Assembly: GCF_040719375.1 (NCBI RefSeq)
Contig: NZ_JBFDTP010000002.1
Location: 2,728,001-2,792,000 of the forward strand
DNA length: 64,000 bases
Direction: 5' to 3'
From: Clostridium sp. AN503
GTDB lineage: Bacteria; Bacillota; Clostridia; Lachnospirales; Lachnospiraceae
Under the pieces are notes generated by a model that was not told where the DNA came from, ran no database searches, and worked only from the letters and a program-made list of their open reading frames with translations. The translations under genes were made by a program, and so were the position numbers. Shown piece after piece: positions 25,452-34,901 of this stretch. Position 1 is the stretch's first letter. Each line of letters opens with the position of its first letter.

Positions 25452-26729
25452 TTAAATATCCCGGAGATATTTCTCCATCATCCCGCACCCGTCCAGGGTG
25501 ATAAAATAATCTCTGGGAGTCTCCGCCCTGCGGATCATCTGCACGCTTCCATCCTCTTTTAAAAGCAGCTCCGCAGATTTCAGTTTCCCATTGTAGTTAT
25601 ATCCCATGGCAAAACCGTGGGCGCCGGTATCATGGATATAGAGCAGGTCACCTTTCTGGATCTCCGGCAGCATCCGGTCGATGGCGAACTTGTCATTGTT
25701 CTCACAGAGGGAACCTACGATATCGTACTTATGGTCACAGGGCATATCTTCCTTCCCCATCACCGTAATATGGTGGTATGCTCCGTACATGGCCGGGCGC
25801 ATCAGATTCACGGCACAGGCGTCCACGCCCACGTACTCCTTGTGGGTGTGTTTCTCATGGATCGCTTTCGTCACCAGGCTTCCGTACGGCCCCAGCATAA
25901 ACCGCCCCAGCTCCGTATAGATCTCCACGTCGCCCATGCCTGCCGGCACCAGCACTTCCTCATATACCCTGCGTACGCCCTCACCGATGACTTTGATATC
26001 ATTCGGCTCCTGATCCGGACGGTAGGGGATACCGATCCCTCCTGACAAGTTGATGAACTTGATGTGAGCGCCGGTCTCCTCGTGGAGCTGGACTGCAAGT
26101 TCAAACAAAACCTTAGCCAGAAGTGGATAATATTCGTTAGTCACAGTGTTGCTTGCCAGGAATGCGTGGATGCCGAACTCCTCCGCTCCTTTGGATCGCA
26201 GGAGCTTATAGGCCTCAAACATCTGCTCTGTGGTCATACCGTATTTGGAATCTCCCGGGTTATCCATGATGTCATTGCTGATCTTGAACAGACCGCCCGG
26301 ATTGTAGCGGCAGCTGATGGTCTTCGGAATATAGCCCAGGACCTGCTCCACACAGTCGATATGGGTGATATCGTCCAGGTTGATGATCGCCCCCAGCTCC
26401 TCCGCCAGCTTAAACTCCTCCGGCGGCGTGTCGTTGGAGGAAAACATGATATCATGGCCGGTAAGCCCCACGGCCTCCGACATCATCAGCTCTGTGGCAG
26501 AGGAACAGTCGGTCCCGCAGCCGCACTCCTTCAAAAGCTTCAGGATGTATGGATTGGGTGTGGCCTTTACTGCAAAATATTCTTTATATCCCGGATTCCA
26601 GGAAAAAGCCTCCTTAAGACGCATGGCATTCTCCCGGATCCCCTTCTCATCGTACAGATGGAACGGAGTCGGATAGGTCTCTATGATCTCATCTAATTGT
26701 GCTTTTGTTACAAATGGTCTCTTTTCCAC
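25452..26729 (-). CDS. lysA: Diaminopimelate decarboxylase LysA
   Basis: PLP-dependent enzyme of the alanine racemase fold that makes L-lysine from meso-diaminopimelate. The 425-residue product has the PLP-lysine motif EYFAVKATPNPYIL, the glycine-rich LSGGIGIPYRP, GSLCENNDKFA (the usual CESxD region) and a C-terminal GAHGFAMGYNYNGKLK. This sequence type occurs in Lachnospiraceae and could be confused with other group IV decarboxylases. The GTG start at 26729 is chosen because GAGGAG lies eight bases upstream. pyk lies upstream but a terminator separates them. No lysine riboswitch is visible in the 75-bp leader. Confidence 0.87.
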   Translation of the reverse strand: MEKRPFVTKAQLDEIIETYPTPFHLYDEKGIRENAMRLKEAFSWNPGYKEYFAVKATPNPYILKLLKECGCGTDCSSATELMMSEAVGLTGHDIMFSSNDTPPEEFKLAEELGAIINLDDITHIDCVEQVLGYIPKTISCRYNPGGLFKISNDIMDNPGDSKYGMTTEQMFEAYKLLRSKGAEEFGIHAFLASNTVTNEYYPLLAKVLFELAVQLHEETGAHIKFINLSGGIGIPYRPDQEPNDIKVIGEGVRRVYEEVLVPAGMGDVEIYTELGRFMLGPYGSLVTKAIHEKHTHKEYVGVDACAVNLMRPAMYGAYHHITVMGKEDMPCDHKYDIVGSLCENNDKFAIDRMLPEIQKGDLLYIHDTGAHGFAMGYNYNGKLKSAELLLKEDGSVQMIRRAETPRDYFITLDGCGMMEKYLRDI

Positions 26730-26803
26730 TTCGATTTCTCCTCTCATGTTCCCGGCCTGCAGCCTGTACGCCATGCGGCAGCCGCCTAAGCCGATATTAA
26801 ATA

Positions 26804-26827
26804 TCAAAAAGAAGCCTGAAACAGGCT
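26804..26827 (-). terminator. Terminator of pyk
   Basis: On the minus strand AGCCTG, a 3-nt loop and CAGGCT are followed by TCTTTTTG. The hairpin lies about 75 bases after the pyk stop and before lysA. Confidence 0.8.
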
Positions 26828-26901
26828 GCAATCATAATCCTTTCGATTGTAACCCAGATCAGACTTCTTTGTCCAGCTATTTCTTTATCAATCTATGAAC
26901 C

Positions 26902-28338
26902 TCAATCTACAACTACAACGCGCATGATGTTGGTGTGGGTCGCCGGTTCGTGGCGGCTCGCTCTCATCACCACGCCCGCCGTAAATACAGTCACATCTCC
27001 GCTCTCGATGATCCCTTTGTTCTTTAACAGATCCAGGGAGGAATCGATCAGAAGGTCCGTTGACTCCGCGCGCTTTGCCTGGAACGGTTTTACGCCCCAG
27101 TAGATCTGCATCTGACGCACTGCCGACGCGCTCGGGGACAGGCCGATGATCTGCACTCCCGGTCTCCATTTGGAGAGCAGGCGGGCGGTAAATCCGCTGA
27201 TAGTCGGCGCAACGATGACCTTTGCGCTCAAGTCGTGTGCCGTGGATACGGAGGAATAGCAGACCGCATTGGAGATGTTGCTGGCATTCTCATCGGATAC
27301 CTTCCTCTGGCGGTATGCACTGTAGTCTAAATACTGCTCGGATGCCTCGCAGATCTGCGCCATCATCTTGAGCGCCTCCACCGGGTACTTGCCCATGGCG
27401 GTCTCGCCGGACAGCATCACCGCATCTGTCCCGTCGTACACTGCATTGGCCACGTCTGTCACCTCGGCCCTGGTCGGTCTTGGATTGCGGATCATGGAAT
27501 CCAGCATCTGGGTAGCCGTGATAACCGGCTTACATGCCAGGTTACATTTGCGGATAATGGTCTTCTGGATGTGCGGAACCTGCTCCGCCGGAATCTCCAC
27601 GCCCATATCACCGCGGGCTACCATGATCCCGTCGCTGGCCTCAATGATCGCATCCAGGTTCTCAATGCCTTCCGCATTCTCGATCTTTGCGATCACCTGG
27701 ATGGTGGAGCCCGCAGCATCCAGGATCTCACGGATCTCACGGATCGCATCTGCGGTCCGGACAAAAGAAGCGGCAATGAAATCAAATCCCTGCTCAATAC
27801 CAAACTGAATATCCGCCTTGTCTTTATCCGTGAGTGCCGGAAGCTTGATCTTCACATTCGGTACGTTTACGCCTTTTCTCATGCCAAGCTCGCCGCCATT
27901 GATGACCTTACAGATGATATCGGTGCCGTTTACCTCCTGGACCTCCAGTTCAATGAGACCGTCATCGATCAGGATCTTATTGCCTGCCGTCACATCCTCA
28001 TTGAGGCCGCTGTAGTTGATATGGCCGATCTTATCATCACCGATGATCTCGCGGGTGGTCAGGGTATAGGTCTGCCCCTCGGTCAGAGTGACCTTTTTCT
28101 CATCCTTTAAAAGCCCGGTACGGATCTCCGGCCCCTTGGTATCCAAAAGCGCCGCAACCGGCAGGCCCAGCTCCTCACGGATGCTCTTTAACATATCGAG
28201 ACGGCTCTTCTGCTCCTCGTAATCTCCGTGGGAAAAGTTGAAACGCGCGATATCCATGCCGTTCTCGGCAAGCGCTTTCATCAGATCCCTGTCATTGGTG
28301 TTCGGTCCCATGGTGCAGATAATCTTGGTTTTCTTCAT
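26902..28338 (-). CDS. pyk: Pyruvate kinase
   Basis: Glycolytic enzyme that converts PEP and ADP to pyruvate and ATP. The 478-residue product begins MKKTKIICTMGPNTND and shows ARFNFSHGDYEEQ, LLDTKGPEIRTG, the active-site segment IAKIENAEGIENLD, MVARGDMGVEIP and VMLSGETAMGKYP. The C-terminal regulatory domain is present, but the extra PEP-utiliser domain of Bacillus pyruvate kinase is absent. The ATG at 28338 has GGAGG 13 bases upstream, a little far. It is preceded by the rhomboid-like gene at 20 bp, so the two are probably cotranscribed. Confidence 0.97.
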   Translation of the reverse strand: MKKTKIICTMGPNTNDRDLMKALAENGMDIARFNFSHGDYEEQKSRLDMLKSIREELGLPVAALLDTKGPEIRTGLLKDEKKVTLTEGQTYTLTTREIIGDDKIGHINYSGLNEDVTAGNKILIDDGLIELEVQEVNGTDIICKVINGGELGMRKGVNVPNVKIKLPALTDKDKADIQFGIEQGFDFIAASFVRTADAIREIREILDAAGSTIQVIAKIENAEGIENLDAIIEASDGIMVARGDMGVEIPAEQVPHIQKTIIRKCNLACKPVITATQMLDSMIRNPRPTRAEVTDVANAVYDGTDAVMLSGETAMGKYPVEALKMMAQICEASEQYLDYSAYRQRKVSDENASNISNAVCYSSVSTAHDLSAKVIVAPTISGFTARLLSKWRPGVQIIGLSPSASAVRQMQIYWGVKPFQAKRAESTDLLIDSSLDLLKNKGIIESGDVTVFTAGVVMRASRHEPATHTNIMRVVVVD

Positions 28339-28358
28339 TGATTTTTCATTTCCTCCAT

Positions 28359-29207
28359 TTACTGTTGTCCGGAATCCTTCGTCACATGCTGATGCGTGTA
28401 CAGATGGTCCTGGCAATACTCATAATTTCCCTCACATTTGGAGCAGTAACGGAACTCCAGATGGTCCCCGTCCTGTTCCGTTCTGCCGCATACCGCACAG
28501 CGGTGCCGGGTCTTGCCCTGCGGCAGGATCTTGACTTCCCGCTTGAAGTCCTTTCTGCGCTTGATCTCCTTCGGCGCATACCTCTTGTAGTTGCGTGTCA
28601 TGAGCACAAAGATGATCACGTTGGCCAGGGAGATCGCGATCTCGACCCTGGTGCTCAAGCTGCCGAATACAAAGCTGTACAGATATACGGCGCACTCCGC
28701 CACAGCCAGCCATTTGGCCTTGATCGGCAGTACAAAGAACAGCAAAAACTGCACATCCGGAAAATAGATCGCAAACGCCAAAAAGATCGAGAAATTCAAA
28801 AATCCTGTCGTCATGGCAATCCGCTCACCGAATACCAGATACGCCACCAAAGCTGCGATCACCTGTCCCAGCACGCCCATGAAAAAGAATACATTGAACC
28901 GGAACGGCCCCCAGATATTCTCCAGCGTCTGCCCTAAGTTATGATACAGAAAGAGTGCGATCACCCCCAAGAATACACTGGTAAATACCCAGCTCCCCAT
29001 GGCCGGCGGATAGATGAGAAACGTTACGATCCGCCAGATCTGCCCGTGCAGGATGGCTTTCGCGTCCAGGCAGAGATACTGCCAGTACAGATACGGCTGC
29101 ACCAGCTGCAGCACCAGACCGATCCCGTACAGGATCACGATATAATACATCAGGTTCGGTATCGCGTACTTATGATATTTTCTCTCAAAATCATTAAAAA
29201 ATTTCAT
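28359..29207 (-). CDS. Rhomboid-fold membrane protein with C-terminal zinc-binding tail
   Basis: The 282-residue protein has six or so membrane segments in residues 18-210, with the rhomboid-like order of hydrophobic blocks. HGQIWRIVTFLIYPP corresponds to the WRxxT/F region of rhomboid proteases. The catalytic GxSG is not seen: the corresponding helix reads TTGFLNFSIFLAF. The tail (about 225-275) is basic and holds CAVCGRTEQDG, YCSKCEGNYEYCQDH and THQH, a likely zinc site. It is therefore probably an inactive rhomboid relative (pseudoprotease). It lies between corA and pyk on one strand. RBS AAAGGAT. Confidence 0.75.
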   Translation of the reverse strand: MKFFNDFERKYHKYAIPNLMYYIVILYGIGLVLQLVQPYLYWQYLCLDAKAILHGQIWRIVTFLIYPPAMGSWVFTSVFLGVIALFLYHNLGQTLENIWGPFRFNVFFFMGVLGQVIAALVAYLVFGERIAMTTGFLNFSIFLAFAIYFPDVQFLLFFVLPIKAKWLAVAECAVYLYSFVFGSLSTRVEIAISLANVIIFVLMTRNYKRYAPKEIKRRKDFKREVKILPQGKTRHRCAVCGRTEQDGDHLEFRYCSKCEGNYEYCQDHLYTHQHVTKDSGQQ

Positions 29208-29234
29208 CTAATATCCTTTCAGCTTCATAATTCT

Positions 29235-30176
29235 TTAAAAAAGATCCTTTTTAGAGAAGATGAAGGCAACTACGCCGGAAAGCACCGCCGCAAATCCCAG
29301 TACGATCCAGAATCCGTACGGGCTGTCCGCAAAGGGCATCCCCACGTGGTTCACATTCATGCCGTATAAGCTTGCCACCATGGTCGGAATGGACATGACA
29401 ATGGTGATGGTCGCCAGAAATTTCATCACGATATTCAGATTGTTGGAAATGACCGATGCAAACGCATCCATCGTCCCGCTCAAAATACCGCTGTAGATAT
29501 TGGCCATCTCGATCGCCTGCTTGTTCTCGATGATAACATCCTCCAGAAGATCCGTATCCTCCGGATATTTTTTGATCTTCTCACTCTTTAACAGCTTCTC
29601 TAAGACCACCTCATTGGAACGGAGGGAGGTGGTAAAATACACCAGACTCTTCTCCAGCTCCAGAAGCTCGATCAGCTCCCGGTTCCGCTGGGATTTGTGA
29701 AGCTCCCGCTCCACCACTTCACTTTTCTTGTCGATGATGCGAAGATACTGCAGGTAGAGAGATGCGTTCTTGTACAGGATCTGCAGGATGAACCGGGTCT
29801 TCATATACGTATAAAAGTCTCTCACCCGTCCATCCATGAACGCCGTCAGCACTGGCGTATCCTCCAGGCATACCGTAACGATGATATCATTCGTCATAAT
29901 GATGCCCATGGGGATCGTTACATACCAGTCTTTTTCATTGCGCTCCTCGATCATGGGGATATCCACCAGCACCAGGCTGTAATCCTCCTCGCTCTCGATA
30001 CGGGAACGTTCCTCCTCATCCAGAGGGGCTTTTACATGGTCGGGATCGATCCCGTACCGCTCCGCCACCTCAAGGATCTCTGTAGCTGTCGGGTTGGTAA
30101 GTGCGATCCAGCACCCGCTCTCCGCCTCGTCCACCTGATGGATCATGCCGTCTTCTGTCTTAAAAATACGAATCAT
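29235..30176 (-). CDS. corA: CorA family divalent metal ion transporter
   Basis: Pentameric channel for Mg2+, or Co2+/Ni2+ in some relatives. The 313-residue protein has a large cytoplasmic N-terminal domain (about 1-245) with a long helix around KSEVVERELHKSQRNRELIE. Two C-terminal membrane segments follow. The first ends in the filter motif YGMNVNHVGMPF, and the protein ends in the basic SKKDLF. RBS AAAGGAAG precedes the ATG. It may head a transcript with the rhomboid-like gene and pyk. Its leader is about 400 nt long with no element that I recognise. Confidence 0.92.
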   Translation of the reverse strand: MIRIFKTEDGMIHQVDEAESGCWIALTNPTATEILEVAERYGIDPDHVKAPLDEEERSRIESEEDYSLVLVDIPMIEERNEKDWYVTIPMGIIMTNDIIVTVCLEDTPVLTAFMDGRVRDFYTYMKTRFILQILYKNASLYLQYLRIIDKKSEVVERELHKSQRNRELIELLELEKSLVYFTTSLRSNEVVLEKLLKSEKIKKYPEDTDLLEDVIIENKQAIEMANIYSGILSGTMDAFASVISNNLNIVMKFLATITIVMSIPTMVASLYGMNVNHVGMPFADSPYGFWIVLGFAAVLSGVVAFIFSKKDLF

Positions 30177-30530
30177 GTCAGTCTTCCTTTCCCTTATTTA
30201 AATAGTATTTGCTGCCAGAGCGCTGTGAAACCCGCACTGCAGCCAGGGAGAAGAAAAACCGTCCGGCCTTTCTTTGCCTCTTTAAGAATGCAGTGCAGGT
30301 ATGCGCTTTCGTCCGTCTTCAGTTTCCGCGTGATAGTTCGAACCACTGTCCATAGCTGCTGCTTCCTTTCTTTTTTATTTCAGGTGATTTCCGTCTTTTA
30401 CGCTGATAATTTCCCTGCGACCTTACCATTATAATTTCTGCATGCCTGTTTGTCAAACCCATTGACAGCCATTTTTCAAATCTCACATAATTTTAGCTAT
30501 TTCTTAACTATTTTTTTACGCCCCTGTAAA
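30177..30530. other. Long divergent intergenic region upstream of corA
   Basis: About 350 bp without a supported gene. On the minus strand a 24-codon open frame with a ribosome site (AAAGAAAGGAAG, then ATG at about 30352) starts MDSGSNYHAETEDGRK, and GC-rich stems lie between it and corA. I see no M-box riboswitch consensus. The rest is AT-rich promoter-like sequence. Confidence 0.4.
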
Positions 30531-30559
30531 TTGTAAAAATCACTGTTTTATGTTAAACT
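30531..30559 (+). promoter_or_regulatory. Probable promoter of the CoA dehydratase activase fusion gene
   Basis: TTGTAA (30531-30536), 17-bp spacer, TAAACT (30554-30559), about 63 bp upstream of the chosen start codon. Confidence 0.6.
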
Positions 30560-30622
30560 TAAGCTCAGTATGCCCATATGTATACTTTTTTAGATAAGGA
30601 GGCAGGGGTTTTCCCCGCACAT

Positions 30623-33600
30623 ATGAATTTACATAATACTTTAGGAATCGATATCGGTTCCACTACCGTAAAGATCGCTGTCTTGAACAGCGAAAACCAT
30701 ATATTATTTGCTGATTACGAGCGTCACTTTGCCAATATCCAGGAGACGCTCGCTCTTTTACTTTCAAGAGCAAAAGAACAGCTCGGCGAAATGTCTGTCC
30801 GCCCCAGCATCACCGGTTCCGGCGGGCTGACCCTTTCCGCCCACCTGGGCGTTCCGTTTACCCAGGAGGTGGTTGCAGTTGCTACTGCCCTTCAGGATTA
30901 CGCGCCTCAGACGGATGTAGCCATCGAGCTTGGCGGCGAGGATGCAAAGATCATCTACTTTACCGGCGGTATTGACCAGCGTATGAACGGAATCTGCGCG
31001 GGCGGTACCGGTTCTTTTATTGACCAGATGGCGTCCCTTTTGCAGACGGATGCGTCGGGCTTAAACGAATATGCCAGGAACTATCAGATGATCTACCCCA
31101 TCGCTGCACGCTGCGGTGTATTCGCCAAATCCGACATCCAGCCTCTGATCAATGAAGGCGCCACCCGGGAGGATCTGTCTGCATCCATCTTCCAGGCCGT
31201 GGTAAACCAGACCATCAGCGGCCTTGCCTGCGGCAAACCGATACGCGGCACGGTAGCTTTCCTCGGCGGGCCTCTGCACTTTTTGCCGGAACTGCGCCGC
31301 GCATTTACACGCACCTTAAACCTGGATCAGGATCATGTTGTGGCCCCGGACCATTCTCATCTGTTTGCCGCCATAGGCGCAGCCATGAACGCAAAAGAGG
31401 ATGTCGATGTGTCTCTGGAGGACATGATCGCGCGCCTTACCTCCGGCATCAAGATGGAGTTTGAGGTCAAGCGTATGGAGCCGCTTTTTGCTGCCCAAGA
31501 GGATTACCGTGTGTTTTGTGAGCGCCATGCCAGCCATCAGGTTCTAAAAGCAGACATTACTGCCTACAGCGGCAATTGTTATCTGGGTATTGACGCCGGT
31601 TCCACCACCACCAAGGTAGCTTTAGTGGGCGAGGACGGCAGTCTGCTCTACAGCTTCTACGACAACAACAACGGCAGCACCATCGCCACAGCCATCCGCG
31701 CCATCGGGGAGATCCGGGAACTTCTTCCGGAAAGTGCGCACATCGCCTGGTCCTGCTCTACCGGTTACGGCGAAGCCCTTCTAAAATCAGCCTTTATGCT
31801 GGATGAAGGCGAAGTAGAGACCATCTCCCACTACTATGCCGCCGCATTTTTCGAGCCGGACGTGGACTGCATCCTGGACATCGGCGGACAGGATATGAAA
31901 TGCATCCGGATCAAGGACGGCACCGTGGACAGCGTACAGCTCAACGAGGCCTGCTCCTCCGGCTGCGGCTCCTTTATCGAGACTTTTGCAAAGTCGCTGA
32001 ATTACAGTGTGGAGGATTTCGCTAAGGAGGCGCTCTTTGCAGAGAACCCCACGGACCTAGGCAGCCGCTGCACCGTGTTCATGAATTCCAATGTAAAACA
32101 GGCACAGAAGGAGGGCGCGACGGTCGCCGATATCTCCGCCGGGCTTGCATACTCCGTCATCAAGAACGCGCTCTTCAAGGTGATCAAGATCACCAGCGCC
32201 GCGGACTTGGGGACCCATGTGGTCGTCCAGGGCGGGACATTTTACAACGACGCCGTTCTGCGCAGCTTTGAGCGGATCGCCGGCTGTGAGGCCGTCCGTC
32301 CGGATATCGCAGGCATCATGGGCGCCTTCGGCGCCGCGCTGATCGCCAGGGAACGCTGCAATCATGCAAAAGGCACCAGTATGCTGCCCTTGGAAAAGAT
32401 CCTCGCGTTAAAATATCAGACCTCCATGGCCCGCTGCAAGGGCTGCACCAACCACTGTGTCCTGACCATCAACCGTTTTGACGGTGGACGCCAGTTCATC
32501 AGCGGCAACCGCTGTGAGCGCGGTCTGGGCAAGGAAAAGGCCAAAAAGGAAGTTCCGAACCTGTTTGATTACAAGTATCACCGGATGTTTGACTACGAGG
32601 CCCTGACCCCGGATATGGCTCCCCGCGGCACCATCGGGATCCCGCGGGTGCTCAACATGTACGAGAATTATCCGTTCTGGGCTGTGTTCTTTAAGCAGCT
32701 TGGATTCCGCACCGTGTTATCGCCCCAGTCCACCAAGAATATTTACGAGCTGGGCATCGAGTCTATCCCCAGCGAATCCGAGTGTTATCCGGCAAAGCTG
32801 GTACACGGGCATATTTCCTGGCTGATCAAGCAGGGGATCCGGGATATTTTCTACCCGTGCATCCCGTATGAGCGGAACGAGACGCCGGATGCGGGCAATC
32901 ATTTCAACTGCCCGATGGTCACCTCCTATGCGGAGAATATCAAGAATAACGTGGAAGAGCTGACAGAATTCCAGGTACATTTCATGAATCCGTTTTTCGC
33001 CTTCACCAACGAGGAGATCCTGACAAAACAGCTGATCGTGGAGTTTGGACAGGAATACGGAATCACCTCTGTAGAAGTACAGAAAGCGGCTCACGCCGGA
33101 TGGCAGGAGCTTTTGGCTTCCCGCCGGGATATGGAGAAGAAGGGTGAGGAAACGGTCGCCTGGCTGAAGGAACACGGCCGTCACGGCATTGTGCTGGCTG
33201 GACGCCCCTACCATGTGGATCCGGAGATCCACCACGGCATTCCGGAGCTGATCACATCCTACGGGCTGGCAGTCCTGACGGAGGACTCTGTCTGCCATCT
33301 GGCTGAGGTGGAACGCCCGCTGATCGTCACCGACCAGTGGATGTATCATTCCCGGCTGTACAAGGCGGCTTCCTATGTGAAGAACAGCGACTGTCTGGAC
33401 TTGATCCAGCTCAACTCCTTTGGCTGCGGCCTGGACGCCGTCACCACAGATCAGGTTCACGACATCCTGACCGGCTCCGGCAAGATCTACACGGTGCTGA
33501 AGATCGATGAGGTAAACAACTTGGGCGCGGCACGGATCCGTGTCCGTTCCCTGATCGCTGCCCTGCGGGTCCGTGAACAGAAACATTTTGAACGGAAGGT

Positions 33601-34861
33601 AGTCTCCAGCGCTTACAACCGCGTCGTTTTCACGAAGGAGATGAAGAAGGATTACACCCTGCTCTGTCCCCAGATGTCGCCGATCCATTTCGACCTGATC
33701 GAGCCCGCCATCCGGGCTTTTGGATACAAGGTTGAGGTCCTGCAGAATGACAGCCGCGCTGCCATCGACGTGGGCCTCCAGTATGTCAATAACGACGCAT
33801 GTTATCCATCCCTGATCGTCATCGGGCAGATCATGGATGCGCTGCTCTCCGGCAAATACGACCTGGACCACACCGCGGTACTGATGAGCCAGACCGGAGG
33901 CGGCTGCCGCGCTTCCAACTACATAGGCTTTATCCGCCGCGCTCTGGAAAAAGCGGGGATGCCGCAGGTTCCGGTCATCTCTGTCAACACCAACGGCATG
34001 GAGACCAACCCGGGCTTCACCTTCACGCCTGCGCTGATCACCAAGGCGATGCAGGCGGTGGTATACGGCGATGTTTTCATGCGTGTACTTTATGCAACCC
34101 GTCCATACGAAAAGGCGCCCGGCTCCGCCAATGCCCTTCACGAAAAATGGAGAAAGCGCTGCATTGCAAGCCTCTCCAAAAAATCGGCCAGCATGATCGA
34201 ATTCGGAAAAAATATCCGCGGGATCGTACGGGATTTCGATGATCTGGGCCGGATTGACATCCAGAAGCCGAAGGTAGGCGTAGTAGGCGAGATCCTGGTG
34301 AAATTCTCTCCGCTCGCCAACAACCACATTGTAGAACTTCTGGAGTCGGAAGGCGCCGAAGCCGTGGTCCCGGACCTGATGGACTTTTTGATGTACTGCT
34401 TCTACAACAACAACTTCAAGGCAGAGCGCTTAGGCGGCAAACGCTCCACCGCACGGCTCTGCAATATGGGCATCTCCCTGCTGGAGTATTTTAGAAAAGT
34501 AGCAAGAAAAGAGCTTGCCGCCAGCACCCACTTCACCCCGCCGTCCCGCATCTGGGAACTGGCGGACATGGCAAAAGAGTACGTCTCCTTAGGCAACCAG
34601 ACCGGCGAAGGCTGGTTCCTCACCGGTGAGATGTTAGAGCTGATCCACAGCGGTGTCAAAAACATCGTCTGCACCCAGCCCTTCGGCTGCCTCCCGAACC
34701 ACATTGTAGGAAAAGGAGTGATCAAAGAGCTGCGAAGGACCCACCAGGACGCCAACATCATCGCCGTAGACTACGACCCCGGAGCCAGTGAAGTAAACCA
34801 GTTAAACCGAATCAAACTAATGCTCGCTACGGCGAATAAAAACCTCCGCGAAAGCATGTAG
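30623..34861 (+). CDS. 2-hydroxyacyl-CoA dehydratase activase/dehydratase-like fusion (BadF/BadG/HgdC type)
   Basis: A 1412-residue protein with two ASKHA ATPase activase modules followed by dehydratase-like regions. Module one begins LGIDIGSTTVKIAVL and has the Fe-S cysteine sites NGICAGGTGSF and AARCGVF. Module two (from about residue 320) begins YLGIDAGSTTTKVAL with NEACSSGCGSF and GSRCTVF. A CKGCTNHC motif near residue 610 follows, and then DUF2229/HgdB-like sequence with CYPAKLVHGH and CGLDAVTTDQ. Relatives couple ATP hydrolysis to low-potential electron transfer, but this fused form has no proven substrate. AAGGAGG lies 20 nt before the ATG with a GGGG-TTTT-CCCC hairpin between. An ATG 15 codons earlier lacks a ribosome site. 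Confidence 0.85.
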   Translation: MNLHNTLGIDIGSTTVKIAVLNSENHILFADYERHFANIQETLALLLSRAKEQLGEMSVRPSITGSGGLTLSAHLGVPFTQEVVAVATALQDYAPQTDVAIELGGEDAKIIYFTGGIDQRMNGICAGGTGSFIDQMASLLQTDASGLNEYARNYQMIYPIAARCGVFAKSDIQPLINEGATREDLSASIFQAVVNQTISGLACGKPIRGTVAFLGGPLHFLPELRRAFTRTLNLDQDHVVAPDHSHLFAAIGAAMNAKEDVDVSLEDMIARLTSGIKMEFEVKRMEPLFAAQEDYRVFCERHASHQVLKADITAYSGNCYLGIDAGSTTTKVALVGEDGSLLYSFYDNNNGSTIATAIRAIGEIRELLPESAHIAWSCSTGYGEALLKSAFMLDEGEVETISHYYAAAFFEPDVDCILDIGGQDMKCIRIKDGTVDSVQLNEACSSGCGSFIETFAKSLNYSVEDFAKEALFAENPTDLGSRCTVFMNSNVKQAQKEGATVADISAGLAYSVIKNALFKVIKITSAADLGTHVVVQGGTFYNDAVLRSFERIAGCEAVRPDIAGIMGAFGAALIARERCNHAKGTSMLPLEKILALKYQTSMARCKGCTNHCVLTINRFDGGRQFISGNRCERGLGKEKAKKEVPNLFDYKYHRMFDYEALTPDMAPRGTIGIPRVLNMYENYPFWAVFFKQLGFRTVLSPQSTKNIYELGIESIPSESECYPAKLVHGHISWLIKQGIRDIFYPCIPYERNETPDAGNHFNCPMVTSYAENIKNNVEELTEFQVHFMNPFFAFTNEEILTKQLIVEFGQEYGITSVEVQKAAHAGWQELLASRRDMEKKGEETVAWLKEHGRHGIVLAGRPYHVDPEIHHGIPELITSYGLAVLTEDSVCHLAEVERPLIVTDQWMYHSRLYKAASYVKNSDCLDLIQLNSFGCGLDAVTTDQVHDILTGSGKIYTVLKIDEVNNLGAARIRVRSLIAALRVREQKHFERKVVSSAYNRVVFTKEMKKDYTLLCPQMSPIHFDLIEPAIRAFGYKVEVLQNDSRAAIDVGLQYVNNDACYPSLIVIGQIMDALLSGKYDLDHTAVLMSQTGGGCRASNYIGFIRRALEKAGMPQVPVISVNTNGMETNPGFTFTPALITKAMQAVVYGDVFMRVLYATRPYEKAPGSANALHEKWRKRCIASLSKKSASMIEFGKNIRGIVRDFDDLGRIDIQKPKVGVVGEILVKFSPLANNHIVELLESEGAEAVVPDLMDFLMYCFYNNNFKAERLGGKRSTARLCNMGISLLEYFRKVARKELAASTHFTPPSRIWELADMAKEYVSLGNQTGEGWFLTGEMLELIHSGVKNIVCTQPFGCLPNHIVGKGVIKELRRTHQDANIIAVDYDPGASEVNQLNRIKLMLATANKNLRESM

Positions 34862-34901
34862 CAGTGCGAAACTATCCGCGAAAGCATGTAGCAGTGCGAA
34901 A
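34845..34901. repeat. Tandem duplication across the activase stop codon
   Basis: A 27-nt unit beginning TCCGCGAAAGCATGTAGCAG occurs at 34845-34871 and again at 34875-34901, a 30-bp period. Each copy contains the sense RESM codons and TAG stop. The second copy is noncoding today. Confidence 0.9.

Noticed and set aside
25452..26729. Carboxynorspermidine decarboxylase (nspC) as identity of the PLP enzyme
   Set aside because: The GSLCEN region, AVKATPNP motif, length and C-terminal GFAMGYNYNGK fit diaminopimelate decarboxylase better, and no spermidine genes are adjacent.
26730..26901. Possible lysine riboswitch ahead of lysA
   Set aside because: The gap is only about 170 nt and contains the pyk terminator. 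The remaining 75 nt cannot hold the lysine riboswitch and none of its conserved elements is visible.
32717..34327. 1.6-kb open reading frame antisense to the activase fusion gene
   Set aside because: It lies wholly opposite a well-supported coding region, has no recognisable motif and reads as a composition-driven shadow of the sense codons.
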